Positions 33,976 through 42,921 of a DNA stretch of 64,000 nt are shown here, piece after piece. Source of the DNA: Haloferax prahovense DSM 18310 (GTDB taxonomy: Archaea; Halobacteriota; Halobacteria; Halobacteriales; Haloferacaceae). Both the position numbers and the translations under genes were made by a program. The first letter of the stretch is position 1, and the number at the start of each line of letters is the position of its first letter. The notes under the pieces were generated by a model. The model worked only from the letters and a program-made list of their open reading frames with translations. It did not search any database and had not been told where the DNA came from. The stretch lies in the NCBI RefSeq assembly GCF_000336815.1, contig NZ_AOLG01000009.1, forward strand, positions 332,582-396,581, written 5' to 3'.

Positions 33976-34233
33976 ATGTCCGACACCGAATCTCAGCTCC
34001 GCGAGCAGTTCATGGACGCCTTCGCGAACGCCGACTTCCCCGTGAAGAACCAGATGTCTCTCGTCCCCGCGCTCCCGAACGGTCCGGGCACGAAGTTCAA
34101 GGCCGACGACGTGACCATCACGGCGATGGAGCTGGCCGCGAAGCTCGGCAAGCACCAGGACTTCCCGTACGAGGACGCCGAGAGCCTCGTCGACGACATC
34201 ATCGCCGGCCTCAAGGCCGAAGACATGATCTGA
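33976..34233 (+). CDS. MTH865 family protein
   Basis: An 85-residue protein matching the small helical MTH865 family, an EF-hand-like archaeal fold of unknown function. SQLREQFMDAFANADFPVKN and the closing DAESLVDDIIAGLKAEDM are typical. An AT-rich stretch (33918-33935, ctctaaatatattcatta) lies upstream. The next gene begins 13 bases after its stop, so the two may form an operon. Confidence 0.75.
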   Translation: MSDTESQLREQFMDAFANADFPVKNQMSLVPALPNGPGTKFKADDVTITAMELAAKLGKHQDFPYEDAESLVDDIIAGLKAEDMI

Positions 34234-34246
34234 GTTCGGTCGTCGC

Positions 34247-34969
34247 GTGACCGAGACGAAACGTGCGCTCTGGGACCGCTTCGTCGACCGCTTCGTCGAC
34301 GCCGCGGACCCGATTTCACTTTTCGAGACGGCCGCCGACGGGACCGTCGAGACCATCGCGTACGGCCGTTCCGGCCGGCGGACACTCCGCCGCGGCGAGC
34401 GCATGGAGCGGCGACTCCGCGAGGCCGGCGGCCGCGTCGTCGCCGACTACGACCGACGCGAGGGCCGCTACGAGGGGCTCGTCTACATGATGTACACCCT
34501 CGACGGCGACGAGGTGGTCCCCCGATACCTCGGCAAGTGCGGGAAGTTCGGCGCGTCCGGCACCGACCTCAACAGCAACCTGCGAAACGTCGACACCAAC
34601 GACGGAAAGCTCGCGCGTTGGGGCTACGGGAACTACTACCACTTTGGCGACCTCTCGTCGGCCGTCTTCCGCGGCGACGGGCCGGGGAAGTACGACCGCT
34701 GGGTGGACGCGCTGTTCACCTCGACAGACCCGCCGCGGCTCCGCGAACCGGTGTACTTCTGGGTCGAGCCGTGGGCGGTCGGCACCGAGGGACCGTACCC
34801 CGACACGCGACCCTACCTCGAAGAACTGGAGTACCAACTCATCGGTATCGCCTTCGAACTGTACCCGGAGCGCCTGCTCAACACCGAGGGCGTGCCGACG
34901 AACCCGGAGGCGTACGCGAAGATGCGCGGGTGGACCGACCGCGAGGACACGCGGCTTTCGGACTTCTGA
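34247..34969 (+). CDS. GIY-YIG-like protein of unknown function
   Basis: A 240-residue protein starting at GTG 34247. The central part reads as a GIY-YIG nuclease fold: GLVYMMYTLDGDEVVPRYLG has VYMMY and RYLGK in the places of GIY and YIG, an Arg follows in LNSNLRNV, and the conserved Glu and Asn may be in LEELEYQLIGIAF and RLLNTEG. The N-terminal ~75 residues are helical and charged. The fold assignment comes from motif spacing only. A structure-specific DNA nuclease role would be new for this protein and is inference. It follows the MTH865-like gene by 13 bases. Confidence 0.6.
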   Translation: MTETKRALWDRFVDRFVDAADPISLFETAADGTVETIAYGRSGRRTLRRGERMERRLREAGGRVVADYDRREGRYEGLVYMMYTLDGDEVVPRYLGKCGKFGASGTDLNSNLRNVDTNDGKLARWGYGNYYHFGDLSSAVFRGDGPGKYDRWVDALFTSTDPPRLREPVYFWVEPWAVGTEGPYPDTRPYLEELEYQLIGIAFELYPERLLNTEGVPTNPEAYAKMRGWTDREDTRLSDF

Positions 34970-35008
34970 CACCCAAACCGATTTCTCGTCGCCGGGACAA
35001 TTCGAGGT

Positions 35009-36835
35009 ATGCGAACGTACGACATCGAGCGCTACCTGAACATCAGGAGCGCCTACGGCGCGTCCTTCTCGGCCGACGGCGAGCGCCTGTCGTTCCTCAT
35101 GGACACGACGGGCGTCCCGCAGGTCTGGACGGTCGATTCGCCCGGCGCGTGGCCCGAACAGCGGACGTTCTACGAGGAGCGCGTCACCTTCGCCTCGTGG
35201 TCGCCCGAACGCCCCGAACTGGCCTTCGGCATGGACAAAGGCGGCAACGAGCGCGCGCAGTTGTTCCGGCTCGAACCCGACACCGGCGTCATCGAGAACC
35301 TGACCGAACACCCCGACGCCAAGCACCGCTGGGGCGGCTGGAGCCGCGACGGCGAGCGGTTCGCGTTCACCTCCAACCGCCGCGACAACGCCGTCTTCGA
35401 CGTGTACGTGCAGGCCCGAAACGGGAGCGGCACCGACGCCGAACTCGTCCACGAGGGCGACGGCTGGCTCACCGTCGGCGGATGGTCGCCCGACGACTCG
35501 AAGCTCATCGTCCAAGAGGCGTACTCGAACTTCGACCAGGACGTGTCCGTCCTCGACCTCGCCACGGGGGAACTGACCCACATCACGCCGCATCAGGGGA
35601 CGGTCCGCTTCCAGAGCCCCGAGTGGGGGCCGGACGGCGAGAACGTCTACATGGTGACCGACCGCGGGAGCGACACGCTCGAACTCGTCCGCTACGAGCT
35701 CGCCTCCGGGGAGTTCACCACCGTCGATACCGGCGGCGACCACGAACTCGAGGGCATCAGCATCGACCACGACTCGCGCCGGCTCGTCTACTCCCGGAAC
35801 GTCGAGGGGTACACGGAACTCACCTTCGGAGAACTCACCGCGCCCGACCGAATCGACTTGCTCCCCCAGCCCGACCTGCCGAACGGCGTCGCCGGCGGCG
35901 TCTCGTTCTCGCCGGACGGCGAGCGCGCCGCGGTCACCGTCACCGCCAGCGCCGACACCGCGAACGTCTACGTGGTCGAGTTAGCCACGGGCGACGCCGA
36001 ACGCTGGACGCTCGCGGCGACGGCGGGCATCCCGCGCGATACGTTCGTCTCGCCCGAACTCGTCCGGTACCCGACGTTCGACGGCCGCGACATCCCGGCG
36101 TTCTTCACGCTCCCCGAGGAGTCACCCGAGGGCGAGACGCCCGTCATCGTGGACATCCACGGCGGGCCGGAGTCCCAACGTAGGCCGTCGTTCTCGTCGG
36201 TCAAACAGTACTTCCTCTCTCGGGGCTACGCCTACTTCGAGCCGAACGTCCGCGGCTCCGCGGGCTACGGGAAGGCCTACGGCCACCTCGACGACGTGGA
36301 AAAGCGGATGGACTCCGTCGCCGACATCGAGGCCGCCGTCGAGTGGCTCCACGACCACCCGGCCGTCGACCCCGACAAAATCGTCGCCATGGGCGGCTCG
36401 TACGGCGGGTTCATGGTGCTCGCGGCGATGACCGAGTACCCGGACCTGTGGGCCGCCGGCGTCGACATCGTCGGCATCGCCAACTTCGTGACGTTCCTCG
36501 AAAACACGGGCGACTGGCGGCGCGAACTCCGCGAGGCGGAGTACGGGTCGCTCGAAGACGACCGCGAGTTCCTCGAATCCATCTCGCCCATCAACAACGT
36601 CGAGAAGATTCGCGCGCCGCTTTTCGTCCTCCACGGCGAGAACGACCCGCGGGTACCGGTCAGCGAGGCCCACCAACTCGTCGAGGAGGCCAGAGAACAC
36701 GCCCACGTCCGCGAACTCATCTTCGACGACGAGGGCCACGGCTTCTCGAAGTTGGAGAACCGCATCGAGGCGTACTCCCAGATAGCCGACTTCCTCGACG
36801 AGTACGTCCGGAGCGCGCCCGCCGCGGACGACTGA
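35009..36835 (+). CDS. S9 family serine peptidase (acylaminoacyl-peptidase-like)
   Basis: A 608-residue prolyl-oligopeptidase family protein. Residues about 10-340 form a seven-bladed beta-propeller with repeated WSPE/SPDGE-type blades (SASFSADGERLSFL, GGWSRDGERFAF, GGWSPDDSKLIV). The C-terminal hydrolase (about 360-600) has the triad Ser near 463 (GGSYGGF), Asp near 546 (GENDPRVP) and His near 577 (DEGHGF). No signal peptide, so it acts in the cytosol on short peptides. Confidence 0.9.
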   Translation: MRTYDIERYLNIRSAYGASFSADGERLSFLMDTTGVPQVWTVDSPGAWPEQRTFYEERVTFASWSPERPELAFGMDKGGNERAQLFRLEPDTGVIENLTEHPDAKHRWGGWSRDGERFAFTSNRRDNAVFDVYVQARNGSGTDAELVHEGDGWLTVGGWSPDDSKLIVQEAYSNFDQDVSVLDLATGELTHITPHQGTVRFQSPEWGPDGENVYMVTDRGSDTLELVRYELASGEFTTVDTGGDHELEGISIDHDSRRLVYSRNVEGYTELTFGELTAPDRIDLLPQPDLPNGVAGGVSFSPDGERAAVTVTASADTANVYVVELATGDAERWTLAATAGIPRDTFVSPELVRYPTFDGRDIPAFFTLPEESPEGETPVIVDIHGGPESQRRPSFSSVKQYFLSRGYAYFEPNVRGSAGYGKAYGHLDDVEKRMDSVADIEAAVEWLHDHPAVDPDKIVAMGGSYGGFMVLAAMTEYPDLWAAGVDIVGIANFVTFLENTGDWRRELREAEYGSLEDDREFLESISPINNVEKIRAPLFVLHGENDPRVPVSEAHQLVEEAREHAHVRELIFDDEGHGFSKLENRIEAYSQIADFLDEYVRSAPAADD

Positions 36836-36892
36836 ATCGGACCTGCCTTATTTTCCGTTAGAGTCAAAGCGCGGGACATCGAATCCCCGTCT

Positions 36893-37312
36893 ATGAGCGC
36901 GGACTCCGAACAGCGAACGATCCGGTGTCTCATCGCGAAGGTGGGACTGGACGGCCACGACCGCGGTGCACACGTCATCTCTCGCGCCTTCCGCGACGCG
37001 GGATTCGAAGTCATCTACTCCGGACTGCATCGCGCTCCGGACGAGATTATTCAGGCGACGGTCCAGGAGGACGTGGACGTACTGGGTATCTCCATCCTCT
37101 CCGGCGCGCACAACACGCTCGTCCCGAAGGTGATGGCCGGCCTCGAAGAGTACGGCGCGCTCGACGACACGCTCGTCATCGTCGGCGGCATCATCCCCGA
37201 AGAAGACCGGCCGGGACTCCTCGAACAGGGCGTCGACGCCATCTTCGGTCCCGGCACGCCGATGCAGGAGACCATCGACTTCGTGAAGGAAAACGCGCCC
37301 GAGCGAGCGTGA
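36893..37312 (+). CDS. mcmA2: Methylmalonyl-CoA mutase small (cobalamin-binding) subunit
   Basis: A 139-residue stand-alone B12-binding domain. GLDGHDRGAHVISRAF contains the DxHxxG motif whose His replaces the lower axial ligand of cobalt. GISILSGAHNTLVP and GGIIPEEDRPGL match the rest of the domain. In haloarchaea this domain is separate from the catalytic subunit, which is not in this window. It interconverts methylmalonyl-CoA and succinyl-CoA in propionate and branched-chain metabolism. The meaB gene begins 2 bases after its stop, so they are co-expressed. Confidence 0.9.
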   Translation: MSADSEQRTIRCLIAKVGLDGHDRGAHVISRAFRDAGFEVIYSGLHRAPDEIIQATVQEDVDVLGISILSGAHNTLVPKVMAGLEEYGALDDTLVIVGGIIPEEDRPGLLEQGVDAIFGPGTPMQETIDFVKENAPERA

Positions 37313-37314
37313 CG

Positions 37315-38430
37315 ATGAGCCGGGCGGTCGAATCCGACCTCGTCGAGCGACTCCTCGACGGCGAACACCGGGCGCTCGCGCGGGCCATCACCAAAATCGA
37401 ATCGCAGTCGCCGGGCTACCGGGACATCGTCTCGGAACTCCACGCCCACACGGGCGACGCCTCCGTCGTCGGCATCACGGGCAGTCCGGGTGCCGGCAAG
37501 TCGACGCTCGTCGACAAGCTTGCGAAGTACTACCGCGACCAAGGGGAAACGGTCGGCGTCATCGCCGTGGACCCTTCCTCGCCGTACACCGGCGGGGCCG
37601 TCCTCGGCGACCGCATCCGCATGGCCTCGAACGTCGGCGACATGGACGTGTTCTTCCGGTCGATGAGCGCCCGCGGCCAACTCGGCGGCCTCTCGACCGC
37701 CACCGCGGACGCCGTGAAGGCGCTCGACGCCTTCGGGAAAGACCGCATCATCATCGAGACCGTCGGCGCGGGGCAAAACGAGGTGGACGTGGTGAAGACC
37801 GCGGACACGGTCGTCGTCCTCGTCCAACCCGGCAGCGGCGACGACGTGCAGATGCTCAAGGCGGGCATCCTCGAAATCGGCGACCTGTTCGTCGTCAACA
37901 AGGCCGACATGGAGGGCGCGTCGCGCACCGTCGCCGAACTACAGGAGATGATCCACCTCCGCGACGACCCGCGGGCGAACCTCGATACGGGCCACCACGG
38001 GGCCGAGGCGTTCGACGACGCCGGCCACGGACACGGCGGGCACGCGGACGCGAGCGATGCCGAAACCGACGTCGACGCCGAGGATGACCCTTCCGACGGC
38101 GACAAACCGCCCGTCTGGACGCCACAGGTCCTCGAGACCGTCGCCACGACCGGCGAGGGAATCAACGAGTTGGTCGAGACGCTGGACGACCACCGCGACT
38201 ACCTCGACGCCTCCGGCGAGTTGGCGGAGAAGGCCCGCAAGCGCGCGGGAGAGGAGATTCGACAGCTCCTCCGAAGCGACGTGAACCGGCTCCTCGAAGC
38301 CGAGCTCGACCGCCGCGGCGGGGTCGACGCGTTCGCCGAGGCGGTCGTCGAAAAGGAGACCGACCCCTACGCGGTCGCAGAAGACGTGCTCGAACCGTTC
38401 CGGGAGTGTCTGGACGGTCGAGACGACTGA
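37315..38430 (+). CDS. meaB: MeaB/ArgK-type G3E GTPase, mutase chaperone
   Basis: A 371-residue G3E GTPase that protects and reloads methylmalonyl-CoA mutase with cobalamin. The P-loop is GSPGAGKSTLVDKLA (about residues 58-72); IAVDPSSPYTGGAVLGDR and IIETVGAGQNEVDV are the switch and Walker B regions; VVNKADMEGA is the G4 motif. A low-complexity insertion (about residues 222-260, GHHGAEAFDDAGHGHGGHAD and then acidic residues) is rich in His and absent from typical MeaB. The ATG at 37315 directly follows mcmA2. Confidence 0.9.
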   Translation: MSRAVESDLVERLLDGEHRALARAITKIESQSPGYRDIVSELHAHTGDASVVGITGSPGAGKSTLVDKLAKYYRDQGETVGVIAVDPSSPYTGGAVLGDRIRMASNVGDMDVFFRSMSARGQLGGLSTATADAVKALDAFGKDRIIIETVGAGQNEVDVVKTADTVVVLVQPGSGDDVQMLKAGILEIGDLFVVNKADMEGASRTVAELQEMIHLRDDPRANLDTGHHGAEAFDDAGHGHGGHADASDAETDVDAEDDPSDGDKPPVWTPQVLETVATTGEGINELVETLDDHRDYLDASGELAEKARKRAGEEIRQLLRSDVNRLLEAELDRRGGVDAFAEAVVEKETDPYAVAEDVLEPFRECLDGRDD

Positions 38431-38568
38431 CGCTGAGACGGCTGACGCCGAGACGACCGAGACGGCCGCGATTCGGGCGGGACGCTCGCCGCGTTCCGCC
38501 CGTTGCCCGTCACCCGTCACCCCGCCACGGGCGGGCGAATTAAGGCCACCGCGCACCATCTACGTGAC

Positions 38569-39495
38569 ATGAAACTCCGACGAGCCATCGGACTGGCCAC
38601 AGCGGGCGTCGGTCTCGCCGCCGCGACCAACGCCGCCCTCTCGAAACGCGTGGGTCCCCTCGAACCGCCGCTCTCCGGAAACCACGGGACGTACCGCTGG
38701 CGCGGTATGGACGTCTCGTACGTCGAAGCCGGCGACGAGGACGACCCGACGCTCGTCCTCCTCCACGGCATCAACGCCGCGGGGTCGTCCGGCGAGTTCC
38801 GCGAGGTGTTTTTGACCCTCGCCGAGGACTACCACGTCGTCGCGCCCGACCTCCCCGGATTCGGGCTTTCGGACCGGCCGGCGCTGTACTACTCGCCCGC
38901 GCTCTACGAGGACTTCGTCGGCGACTTCCTCGCCGAGTACGACGACCCCGCAGTCGTCGCCTCGTCGCTCACCGCGGCCTACGCCGTCGCCGCCGCGGAG
39001 CGAGACGACGTGTCGGTCTCGCGGTTCGTCCTCGTCTGTCCCACGTCGCGCGGCGGCCCGGACCCCAAGGAGTGGCTCCGCGAACTCGTCCGCGCGCCGG
39101 TCGTCGGCGAGGCGCTGTTCAACGTCGTCGCCTCCCGACCCTCGATTCGTTACTTCAACGCCGACCACGGCTACTACGACCCCGAGAAGGCGGGCGAGGA
39201 GTGGCAGGAGTACGAGTGGCGCACCGCCCATCAGGAGGGCGCGCGCTTCGCGCCGGCGTCGTTCATCTCCGGCTACCTCAACACCGACACCGACCTCGGC
39301 GAGACGCTGTCGGCCCTCGACGTCCCGACGACGCTCGTCTGGGGCCGCGAGAGCGACATCACGCCGCTGAAGCGGGGCCGCGACCTCGCGGACGCGGCGG
39401 ACTGCACGCTCGTCGTCTTCGACGACGCGATGTTGCTCCCGCACGTCGAGTTCCCGAACGCCTTCGTCGACACCGTCCGCGACGCCCTCGACTGA
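38569..39495 (+). CDS. Alpha/beta hydrolase with N-terminal membrane helix
   Basis: A 308-residue hydrolase. An N-terminal hydrophobic segment (about residues 6-25, AIGLATAGVGLAAATNAALS) may anchor it. The core has LVLLHGINAAGSSGEF (oxyanion HG), APDLPGFGLSDRP, a nucleophile elbow VVASSLTAAYAV that departs from GxSxG, an Asp in WGRESDITPL and a His in LLPHVEFPN. These fit the epoxide hydrolase/haloperoxidase-like group. Substrate unknown. The ATG at 38569 is preferred over an in-frame ATG at 38503. Confidence 0.78.
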   Translation: MKLRRAIGLATAGVGLAAATNAALSKRVGPLEPPLSGNHGTYRWRGMDVSYVEAGDEDDPTLVLLHGINAAGSSGEFREVFLTLAEDYHVVAPDLPGFGLSDRPALYYSPALYEDFVGDFLAEYDDPAVVASSLTAAYAVAAAERDDVSVSRFVLVCPTSRGGPDPKEWLRELVRAPVVGEALFNVVASRPSIRYFNADHGYYDPEKAGEEWQEYEWRTAHQEGARFAPASFISGYLNTDTDLGETLSALDVPTTLVWGRESDITPLKRGRDLADAADCTLVVFDDAMLLPHVEFPNAFVDTVRDALD

Positions 39496-39579
39496 ACGGG
39501 GTCGAAGCCGCGGCCGCGACCGCGACCCCAACCGCGAGCCGAACCGACCCAACCCGAACCAACCCCCCGAACTGAACCG

Positions 39580-39723
39580 ATGTTCGACTCCCTCTCCCTG
39601 CTCTCGCTGTTCCTGTACGGAGCTATCGCGCTCCTCGCGGCCGGCTTCTGGGCGTGGCTCCTCGGTTCGTACGTCTTCGGCTGGCGCTCGCCGCTGGAGG
39701 CCGTCGAGGCGCGTGAGAAATAA
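39580..39723 (+). CDS. 47-residue single-span membrane protein
   Basis: A short frame encoding one strong hydrophobic helix (LSLFLYGAIALLAAGFWAWL) followed by GSYVFGWRSPLEAVEAREK. It is placed 84 bases after the hydrolase gene and 18 bases before the convergent DUF35 gene stop. Codon use is normal for the region. The membrane-helix composition and polar tail make it a plausible gene, but no family is recognised. Confidence 0.5.
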   Translation: MFDSLSLLSLFLYGAIALLAAGFWAWLLGSYVFGWRSPLEAVEAREK

Positions 39724-39741
39724 CGTGCGGCGGGTGCGGCG

Positions 39742-40122
39742 CTACTCGCTCGCGGGCCGGAACACGAGCAACTGCTCGTCGGTGGTCGCGTTCGTGCCCA
39801 CGGCTGCCGAGACGGTCGCGCCGAGGTCGACCTCGTCGGCGGGGAGCTCGCGGACGACGCCCGTGAGTTTGACGGGGCCGAACGACGCGATAGCCGTCAC
39901 GTAGGGCGCTTCGTCGGCGAAGTTCGGTGCGGGGACGTGCACTTCGGTGAACGTGAGTACCTCGCCCGTCTCCGGGAGCGGTTCTTCGGTCAACTCGGCC
40001 GCGCCGCAGTGCGGACAAGAGCGCCGCGGCGGGAGCGAGCCGTGACCGTCCGGACACGCGAGGTAGTAGCCCTCGCCATCGGCGATTGCGGCCAGCCACT
40101 CGTCGTAGCCGGTGTCGCTCAT
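39742..40122 (-). CDS. DUF35 zinc-ribbon/OB-fold protein, thiolase partner
   Basis: A 126-residue DUF35 protein. A zinc ribbon (about residues 22-41, with Cys in LACPDG and CPHCG) is followed by an OB fold (about 48-120, EVLTFTEVHVPAP, VTAIASFGPVKLTGVV). In archaea DUF35 proteins bind thiolase and, where present, HMG-CoA synthase, channelling acetoacetyl-CoA. Its ATG overlaps the thiolase stop by 4 bases (ATGA), showing tight co-translation. Confidence 0.88.
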   Translation of the reverse strand: MSDTGYDEWLAAIADGEGYYLACPDGHGSLPPRRSCPHCGAAELTEEPLPETGEVLTFTEVHVPAPNFADEAPYVTAIASFGPVKLTGVVRELPADEVDLGATVSAAVGTNATTDEQLLVFRPASE

Positions 40123-41285
40123 CGGTCCACCTCCAAGACGTGGACGACCGCGCTGGCGACGGTTCCGCCCGCGTTGTGGGTGATGCCGACCCGAGCGTCC
40201 GGGACGGCGTCGCTGTTGCCGTGGTCGCCGCGCAGGAGCTTCGTCATCTCGACGATTTGGGCGGTTCCCGTCGCGCCGACGGGATGGCCCTTGGCCTTGA
40301 GGCCGCCCGAGAGGTTCACCGGGAGGTCGCCGTCGCGGGTCGTCTCGCCGCGGGCGGCCGCGCCGACTCCCTCGCCGTGGTCGTAGAGGCCGAGCGATTC
40401 GAGCGCGAGCACCTCGGCGATGGTAAAGCAGTCGTGGACCTCGGCCACGTCCACCTCGTCGGGTACGATGCCGGCGTCCGCGTAGGCCGCGTCGGCCGCT
40501 TTCGTCGCGGCGGGCGTCCGCGCGAGGTGGGGCCTGTCTTGGAGCGCGGCCTTGTCGCCGCCCTGCCCCGATCCGGTGACGGAGACGGGCGCGTCGAGGC
40601 CGTGTCGCTCGGCGTAGTCGTCGCTGACGAGGACGACCGCGCTCGCGCCGTCGGTGATGGGACAGGCGTCGTAGAGGGTGAGCGGGTCGGCGACGACGGG
40701 GCTTTCGAGGGCGTCGTCGACGGTGATTTCGCGGTGGAACTGCGCGTAGTCGTTGTGCATCGCGTTGGCGTGGTTCTTTACCGCGATGTGCGCGAGGTCC
40801 TCGCTGTCGCCGCCGAAGGCGTCGAAGTACGCGCGAGCCATGAGCGCGTACGCGCCGGGGAACGTGACGCCCGCGCGGACCTCGAACAGTTCGTCCGCGG
40901 CGATGGCGAGCGACTGGGTCACCTCGGCGGTCCCGAGGTTGTTCATGCGCTCCATGCCACCGGCGAGGACCACGTCGGCCGCGCCGCTCCGAATCGCGGC
41001 GACGGCCTGTCGGAAGGCGACGCCCGCGGAGGCGCAGGCCTGCTCGTAGCGGGTCGCGGGGCAGTCGAGACCGGCCGCCTCGGCCATGACCGGCCCCTGG
41101 TGGCCCTGCTTCTCGGCGAGTTCGCCCATGAAGTTGCCGTAGAAGATTTCCTCGTAGTCGTCGCGGGAGACGCCGGCGTCCTCGCGGGCGGCGAGGGCGG
41201 CCTCCGCGAACAGGTCGCGGCCGGTTCGCTCGGGGTGACTGCCGAACTTCGTCAGTCCGACCCCGGCGATTCGCACGTCAGTCAT
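40119..41285 (-). CDS. Acetyl-CoA C-acetyltransferase-like thiolase
   Basis: A 388-residue archaeal/SCP-x-type thiolase. The acyl-accepting Cys lies in YEQACASAGVAFRQAV (about residue 84), and the active-site His residues in EVHDCFTIAEV and LKAKGHPVGATGTAQ. C-terminal ITHNAGGTVASAVVHVL is family-typical. It condenses two acetyl-CoA, or acts in degradation, and pairs with the DUF35 protein encoded in overlap downstream. The ATG at 41285 is used; the frame runs open far upstream, but those codons are antisense to the M28 gene and not protein-like. Confidence 0.88.
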   Translation of the reverse strand: MTDVRIAGVGLTKFGSHPERTGRDLFAEAALAAREDAGVSRDDYEEIFYGNFMGELAEKQGHQGPVMAEAAGLDCPATRYEQACASAGVAFRQAVAAIRSGAADVVLAGGMERMNNLGTAEVTQSLAIAADELFEVRAGVTFPGAYALMARAYFDAFGGDSEDLAHIAVKNHANAMHNDYAQFHREITVDDALESPVVADPLTLYDACPITDGASAVVLVSDDYAERHGLDAPVSVTGSGQGGDKAALQDRPHLARTPAATKAADAAYADAGIVPDEVDVAEVHDCFTIAEVLALESLGLYDHGEGVGAAARGETTRDGDLPVNLSGGLKAKGHPVGATGTAQIVEMTKLLRGDHGNSDAVPDARVGITHNAGGTVASAVVHVLEVDR

Positions 41286-41486
41286 GAATGAACGTACGTG
41301 ATAGATGGTCCTTGAACCTGCCGTTCGCCCGTGGGTCGAGTCGCGGTTCGGCCCCGTTCGCTCGCCGTCGCGGCCGCGACGCCTCGAAGCGAGCGTCTCG
41401 CCGGTGTCGGTCGGTTTTTCCACCTGACCACCGCCGCGTTTTCGACCCATCGCAACGGTTACCACAGCCCCGCGAGACGGTCCACT

Positions 41487-42794
41487 ATGAGTGACTGGAT
41501 AGGCGACACGTTCACCAGCGAGGTCGGCTGGAACCACCTCGAGACGCTCGTCGACATCGGCAACCGGATGACCGGTTCGCCCGGCGAGCGCGAGGCGATG
41601 GAGGCGACGCGAGACGCCCTCGAACGCGTCGGCGCGCGGAACGCCCGCATCGACCCATTCGAGATTCAGGGCTGGGAGCGCGGCGACAGCGCCGTCTACG
41701 CCGCCGACACCACGCAGGACTGCATCGCGCTCCCGCGCAGTCCCGCCGGAACAGCGAGCGGCGAACTGGTCGACCTCGGCTACGGGTTGCCCGAGGACTT
41801 CGACCGCGACCTCTCGGGGAAGGTCGTCGTCGTCTCCACGACGGTTCCCGACCACTACGACCGCTTCATCCACCGTCGCGAGAAGTACTACTACGCCGTC
41901 GAGGCCGGCGCGGCCGCGTTCGTCTTCGCCAACCACGTCCCCGGCCAACTCCCGCCCACGGGCAGCGTCGGCACCGCCGAAGCGCCCATCGGCGACATCC
42001 CCGCCGTCGGCGTGAGCAAGGAGGTCGGCGCGCGCCTCCGCCGCCGGTTCGACGGCGACGAGGTGACCGTCGACGTGACCTGCGAGACGCCCGCGGCCGA
42101 AAGCGGGAACGTCCACGCCGAACTCGGCCCCGACACCGACGAGGAGGTGCTCGTCACGAGCCACCTCGACGCCCACGACATCGCCGAGGGCGCGATGGAC
42201 AACGGCGCGGGCACCGCGATGGTGGTCGAGGTCGCCCGCGCGCTCGCCGCCCGCGAGGACGAACTCGATACGCGCGTCCGCTTCCTCTGCTTCGGCGCGG
42301 AGGAAGTCGGGCTCGTCGGCTCCGAGTACGAGGCCGACCGCCTCGGCGACGACCGGGCGGACGTGAAGGCCATCGTCAACAACGACGGCGTCGTCGCCGG
42401 GCGGACGCTCAAGCTCACGACCCACGGCTTCGGCGAGCTCGAAACCGTCGCCGACGCCGTCGCCGAGCGGTTCGACCACGATATCTCGACGCTCCCCGAA
42501 CAGCTCCCTCACAGCGACCACTGGCCGTTCGTCGCCCACGGCGTCCCGGCGTACATGGTCGGAAGCGAAAAGGAGGGTCGCGGCCGCGGGTGGGGTCACA
42601 CCCACGCCGACACCATCGAGAAACTGGAGTCGCGGACGCTCCGCGAGCAGGCGATTCTCCTGACGGAACTGACCGTCGAACTCGCCGACGCCGACCGCGA
42701 GATTCCCCACGCCGACCCCGCGGACATCGCGGCGGCGCTCGAAGCCGAAGACCAGGCCGAGGGCATGAAAGTCACCGGCGACTGGCCGTTCTGA
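41487..42794 (+). CDS. M28 family aminopeptidase with PA domain
   Basis: A 435-residue zinc aminopeptidase. The protease-associated domain (about residues 105-195) contains GKVVVVSTTVP and AVEAGAAAFVFANHVPG. The catalytic core has zinc ligands and acid/base in LVTSHLDAHD, GAMDNGAGTA, CFGAEEVGLVGS, VNNDGVVAG and GWGHTHADT. There is no signal peptide, so it is cytosolic. The ATG at 41487 suits the N-terminal helix and keeps the gene clear of the divergent thiolase. Confidence 0.88.
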   Translation: MSDWIGDTFTSEVGWNHLETLVDIGNRMTGSPGEREAMEATRDALERVGARNARIDPFEIQGWERGDSAVYAADTTQDCIALPRSPAGTASGELVDLGYGLPEDFDRDLSGKVVVVSTTVPDHYDRFIHRREKYYYAVEAGAAAFVFANHVPGQLPPTGSVGTAEAPIGDIPAVGVSKEVGARLRRRFDGDEVTVDVTCETPAAESGNVHAELGPDTDEEVLVTSHLDAHDIAEGAMDNGAGTAMVVEVARALAAREDELDTRVRFLCFGAEEVGLVGSEYEADRLGDDRADVKAIVNNDGVVAGRTLKLTTHGFGELETVADAVAERFDHDISTLPEQLPHSDHWPFVAHGVPAYMVGSEKEGRGRGWGHTHADTIEKLESRTLREQAILLTELTVELADADREIPHADPADIAAALEAEDQAEGMKVTGDWPF

Positions 42795-42921
42795 GGCGGT
42801 CGGCGACGCGGCCGTCCCGCTCGGGTCGCGCCGAACCTCGCGCAACCGAACCACGAGGGCTTTTATTCGCGGCGGCGTAGCACGGGACGATGCTACGGGG
42901 GCTCGCCGCGGGTGGACGACG

